Origin: Candidatus Hikarchaeia archaeon HikBin4
Lineage (GTDB): Archaea; Halobacteriota; Halobacteria; Halobacteriales; Hikarchaeaceae
Assembly: GCA_009889685.1 (NCBI GenBank)
Contig: WTZT01000029.1
Coordinates: 1 to 7,081 of the forward strand
DNA length: 7,081 nucleotides
Reading direction: 5' to 3'
Numbering within the stretch: the stretch's first letter is position 1; every line of letters starts with the position of its first letter. A program made the position numbers and the translations under genes. Positions 5,844 to 7,081 of the stretch are shown here, in pieces. A model generated the notes under the pieces. That model did not search any database and had not been told where the DNA came from. It saw only the letters and a program-made list of their open reading frames with translations.

Positions 5844-6263
5844 TTATATCAAGTTTTTGATAGACATCACGATGTCAGAGAAATCAAGAGGTGGGTGGGA
5901 TGGACTCTCAACTAGAGAGTGAACAGATTTGCCACCGTCCTGTTCAAATCGAGGAATAATATGACAATGGACATGTGGAACTTCCTGACCTGCCTCGCTT
6001 CCATTATTAAATGCTATTGTGGTGGCATTTGCCCCAACAGCTTTCTCAATCGGCCCGGTTAAAGTATGAACCGTTTGCATCAAAGAAGTTGCAAATGAAA
6101 TGGGGAGTTGATTGATTTTTGAAGAATGATATTTGGGTATGATAAGAGTGTGACCAACAGATATTGGGTTGATATCAAGAAATGCTAGGGTGGTTTCGTC
6201 TTCGTAGACGGAATGGCTAGGGATATCACCTTCAATAATAGCACAGAAAATACATGAGTCCAT
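5844..6263 (-). CDS. HIT-family (histidine triad) hydrolase
   Basis: A 139-residue cytoplasmic HIT-domain protein, a nucleotide-binding hydrolase or transferase of the HINT type that cleaves nucleoside phosphoramidates or related conjugates. The histidine triad PHVHCHII has H97, H99 and H101. The Asn of AFNNG (85-89) and the GQEVPHVH stretch (92-99) are typical. An N-terminal CIFC (C4, C7) is the usual zinc pair of this subgroup. The frame is open further upstream (ATG 6326 and ATG 6281). I chose ATG 6263 because MDSCIFC is the normal family N-terminus and a TATTTTTT box lies 28 nt before it, implying a leaderless message. The real substrate cannot be read from the sequence. Divergent from ileS, with its 3' end facing mcm. 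Confidence 0.95.
   Translation of the reverse strand: MDSCIFCAIIEGDIPSHSVYEDETTLAFLDINPISVGHTLIIPKYHSSKINQLPISFATSLMQTVHTLTGPIEKAVGANATTIAFNNGSEAGQEVPHVHCHIIPRFEQDGGKSVHSLVESPSHPPLDFSDIVMSIKNLI
5848..5876. terminator. Two short hairpins in the mcm/HIT convergent junction
   Basis: ATCAA-GTTT-TTGAT (5848-5861) and GACATC-AC-GATGTC (5863-5876) are two perfect inverted repeats. They begin 8 nt after the mcm stop, inside the 3' end of the HIT coding region. A T5 lies in the first. Together they could help end mcm transcription where the two genes meet. Stem lengths of 5-6 bp are modest. Confidence 0.25.
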
Positions 6264-6287
6264 AAGATTGATTAGTTCCATCACATG

Positions 6288-6296
6288 AAAAAATAC
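6288..6296 (-). promoter_or_regulatory. TATA-like box of the HIT gene
   Basis: On the minus strand GTATTTTTT, preceded by ACGA, is centred about 28 nt upstream of the ATG at 6263. No ribosome site lies between, consistent with a leaderless start. It also argues against the longer open frames starting at 6281 or 6326. Confidence 0.45.
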
Positions 6297-6370
6297 TCGT
6301 TGATGGTTACGAATGTATGAAATCATAAATCAATATCGTGGCTGTGGGGGGAGATAACACAAACAATTAA

Positions 6371-6393
6371 TCTTTAGTTATAGGGGGAGAGGA
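6371..6393 (+). promoter_or_regulatory. TATA-like box and weak ribosome site of ileS
   Basis: TTTAGTTATA (6373-6382) is centred about 24 nt before the ileS ATG, close to leaderless spacing. A purine-rich GGAGAGG (6386-6392) ends 8 nt before the ATG and could act as a Shine-Dalgarno sequence if transcription starts earlier. The rest of the HIT-ileS intergenic region holds only a G6 run at about 6347-6352 and AT-rich sequence. Confidence 0.38.
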
Positions 6394-6400
6394 ATTAACT

Positions 6401-7081
6401 ATGGAAAAAGATGTAGGAGTTGGTGGGAGATATGAAGCCCAATTGTTAGAGGAGCGTGTGAGAGAATATTGGAAGCAAACTGAAGCGTACAAAAAAACAA
6501 AAGAATATCGATCGGAAGGGAAACCATTTTTCTTCGTAGATGGTCCTCCATACACATCCGGGGCGGCTCATATGGGGACGGCTTGGAATAAAACACTAAA
6601 AGATGGATATCTCAGATATAATCGTATGATGGGATATAAAGTATATGATCGTCCGGGTTTTGATATGCATGGACTTCCTATTGAGACAAAGGTAGAAGAA
6701 AAACTAGGGTTTAAAAATAAAAAAGACATAGAAGCGTTTGGGATTGAAGAATTCATTGAGGAGTGCAAAGAATTTGCAGATTTTCAACTAGAAGGATTGC
6801 AAAATGATTTTATTTCGTTTGGGGTTTGGATGGATTGGGAAAATGCCTATAAAACGGTTACTCCAGAGTATATGGAGGCTGCATGGTGGGGGTTTTCTCA
6901 AGTCCATAAAAAAGGATTGGTTGAGCGGGGGAAAAGATCTATAAGTCAATGCCCAAGATGTGAAACTTCTATTGCAAAAAATGAGATTGAGTACCACCAA
7001 GTGAGGGATTCTTCTATTTATGTCAAATTTGCGTTAGAAGATGAGGAAGGATTTCTAGTTATTTGGACTACTACTCCATGG
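6401..7081 (+). CDS. ileS: Isoleucyl-tRNA synthetase, N-terminal part (cut by window edge)
   Basis: IleRS attaches isoleucine to tRNA-Ile and edits mischarged valine. The window holds 227 codons out of roughly 1,000-1,070 expected, and the frame is still open at the edge. The start ATG 6401 (MEKDVGVGGRYEAQLLEERV) has an AT box upstream. The class I signature GPPYTSGAAHMGTAWNK spans 48-64, with HMGT (57-60) standing for HIGH, followed by PGFDMHGLPIE (85-95), typical of IleRS. A zinc-binding CPRC is at 184-187. The sequence ends at WTTTPW (222-227), the entry motif of the CP1 editing domain. The KMSKS loop and anticodon-binding domain lie outside the window. Divergent from the HIT gene. Confidence 0.97.
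   Translation, partial: MEKDVGVGGRYEAQLLEERVREYWKQTEAYKKTKEYRSEGKPFFFVDGPPYTSGAAHMGTAWNKTLKDGYLRYNRMMGYKVYDRPGFDMHGLPIETKVEEKLGFKNKKDIEAFGIEEFIEECKEFADFQLEGLQNDFISFGVWMDWENAYKTVTPEYMEAAWWGFSQVHKKGLVERGKRSISQCPRCETSIAKNEIEYHQVRDSSIYVKFALEDEEGFLVIWTTTPW

Noticed and set aside
6264..6326. Longer N-terminus for the HIT protein (ATG 6326 or 6281)
   Set aside because: The TATA-like box at 6288-6296 lies inside the longest version, and the CIFC motif normally starts at residue 3-4.
6367..7000. Minus-strand open frames of 62-70 codons opposite ileS
   Set aside because: They lie entirely against the conserved IleRS frame and show no domain signal.
1..7081. Mobile element, CRISPR array, toxin-antitoxin or defence system
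   Set aside because: No transposase, integrase, terminal inverted repeats, direct repeats with spacers or defence domains are visible. All long frames are housekeeping genes.

Overview
The window comes from an archaeon, most likely a euryarchaeon close to the Haloarchaea but not a typical extreme halophile. The evidence for an archaeon is direct: an Orc1/Cdc6 initiator, an MCM helicase, an archaeal-type initiator tRNA (A1:U72 pair, three G:C pairs at the anticodon stem), tRNAs without an encoded CCA, and TATA-like boxes about 25-29 nt upstream of start codons. From memory, the MCM, the HIT protein and the TatC C-terminal half read almost like haloarchaeal proteins. Yet the DNA is AT-rich and the proteins are lysine/isoleucine-rich rather than strongly acidic. 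A low-GC sister lineage of Haloarchaea (for example marine group IV / Hikarchaeia) would fit. That assignment is an inference and was not tested.

Layout. Positions 1-485 (+) are the 3' part of tatC (membrane core of the twin-arginine translocase). It converges on a minus-strand pair: initiator tRNA-Met (498-572) and, upstream of it, larE (647-1477), a PP-loop sulfur transferase with a three-cysteine iron-sulfur signature. larE is divergent from orc1 (1639-2784, +), which is followed after 3 bp by rpiA (2788-3510, +). tRNA-Pro(UGG) (3551-3623, +) lies between rpiA and mcm (3729-5840, +). mcm converges, with a 3-bp gap, on a minus-strand HIT-family hydrolase gene (5844-6263). The HIT gene is divergent from ileS (6401 to the window edge, +), of which only the N-terminal 227 codons are present.

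How the genes fit together. The core theme is chromosome replication: an Orc1/Cdc6 origin-binding AAA+ protein and the MCM replicative helicase lie about 0.9 kb apart, separated by rpiA (pentose phosphate, a source of ribose for nucleotides) and a tRNA. The rest is housekeeping: translation (initiator tRNA, tRNA-Pro, IleRS), protein export (TatC), nucleotide or nucleoside-conjugate hydrolysis (HIT), and cofactor or sulfur metabolism (LarE). Most start codons have an AT-rich box at about the -25 position and no Shine-Dalgarno sequence, which suggests largely leaderless transcription.

I saw no mobile element, CRISPR array, phage gene, defence system or obviously new multi-gene system. No gene-free stretch exceeds about 160 bp. 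The points most worth a second look are the unusual orc1 upstream region, two weak ORB-like motifs, the [4Fe-4S]-type LarE, the altered KGGG loop of RpiA, and the phylogenetic placement.
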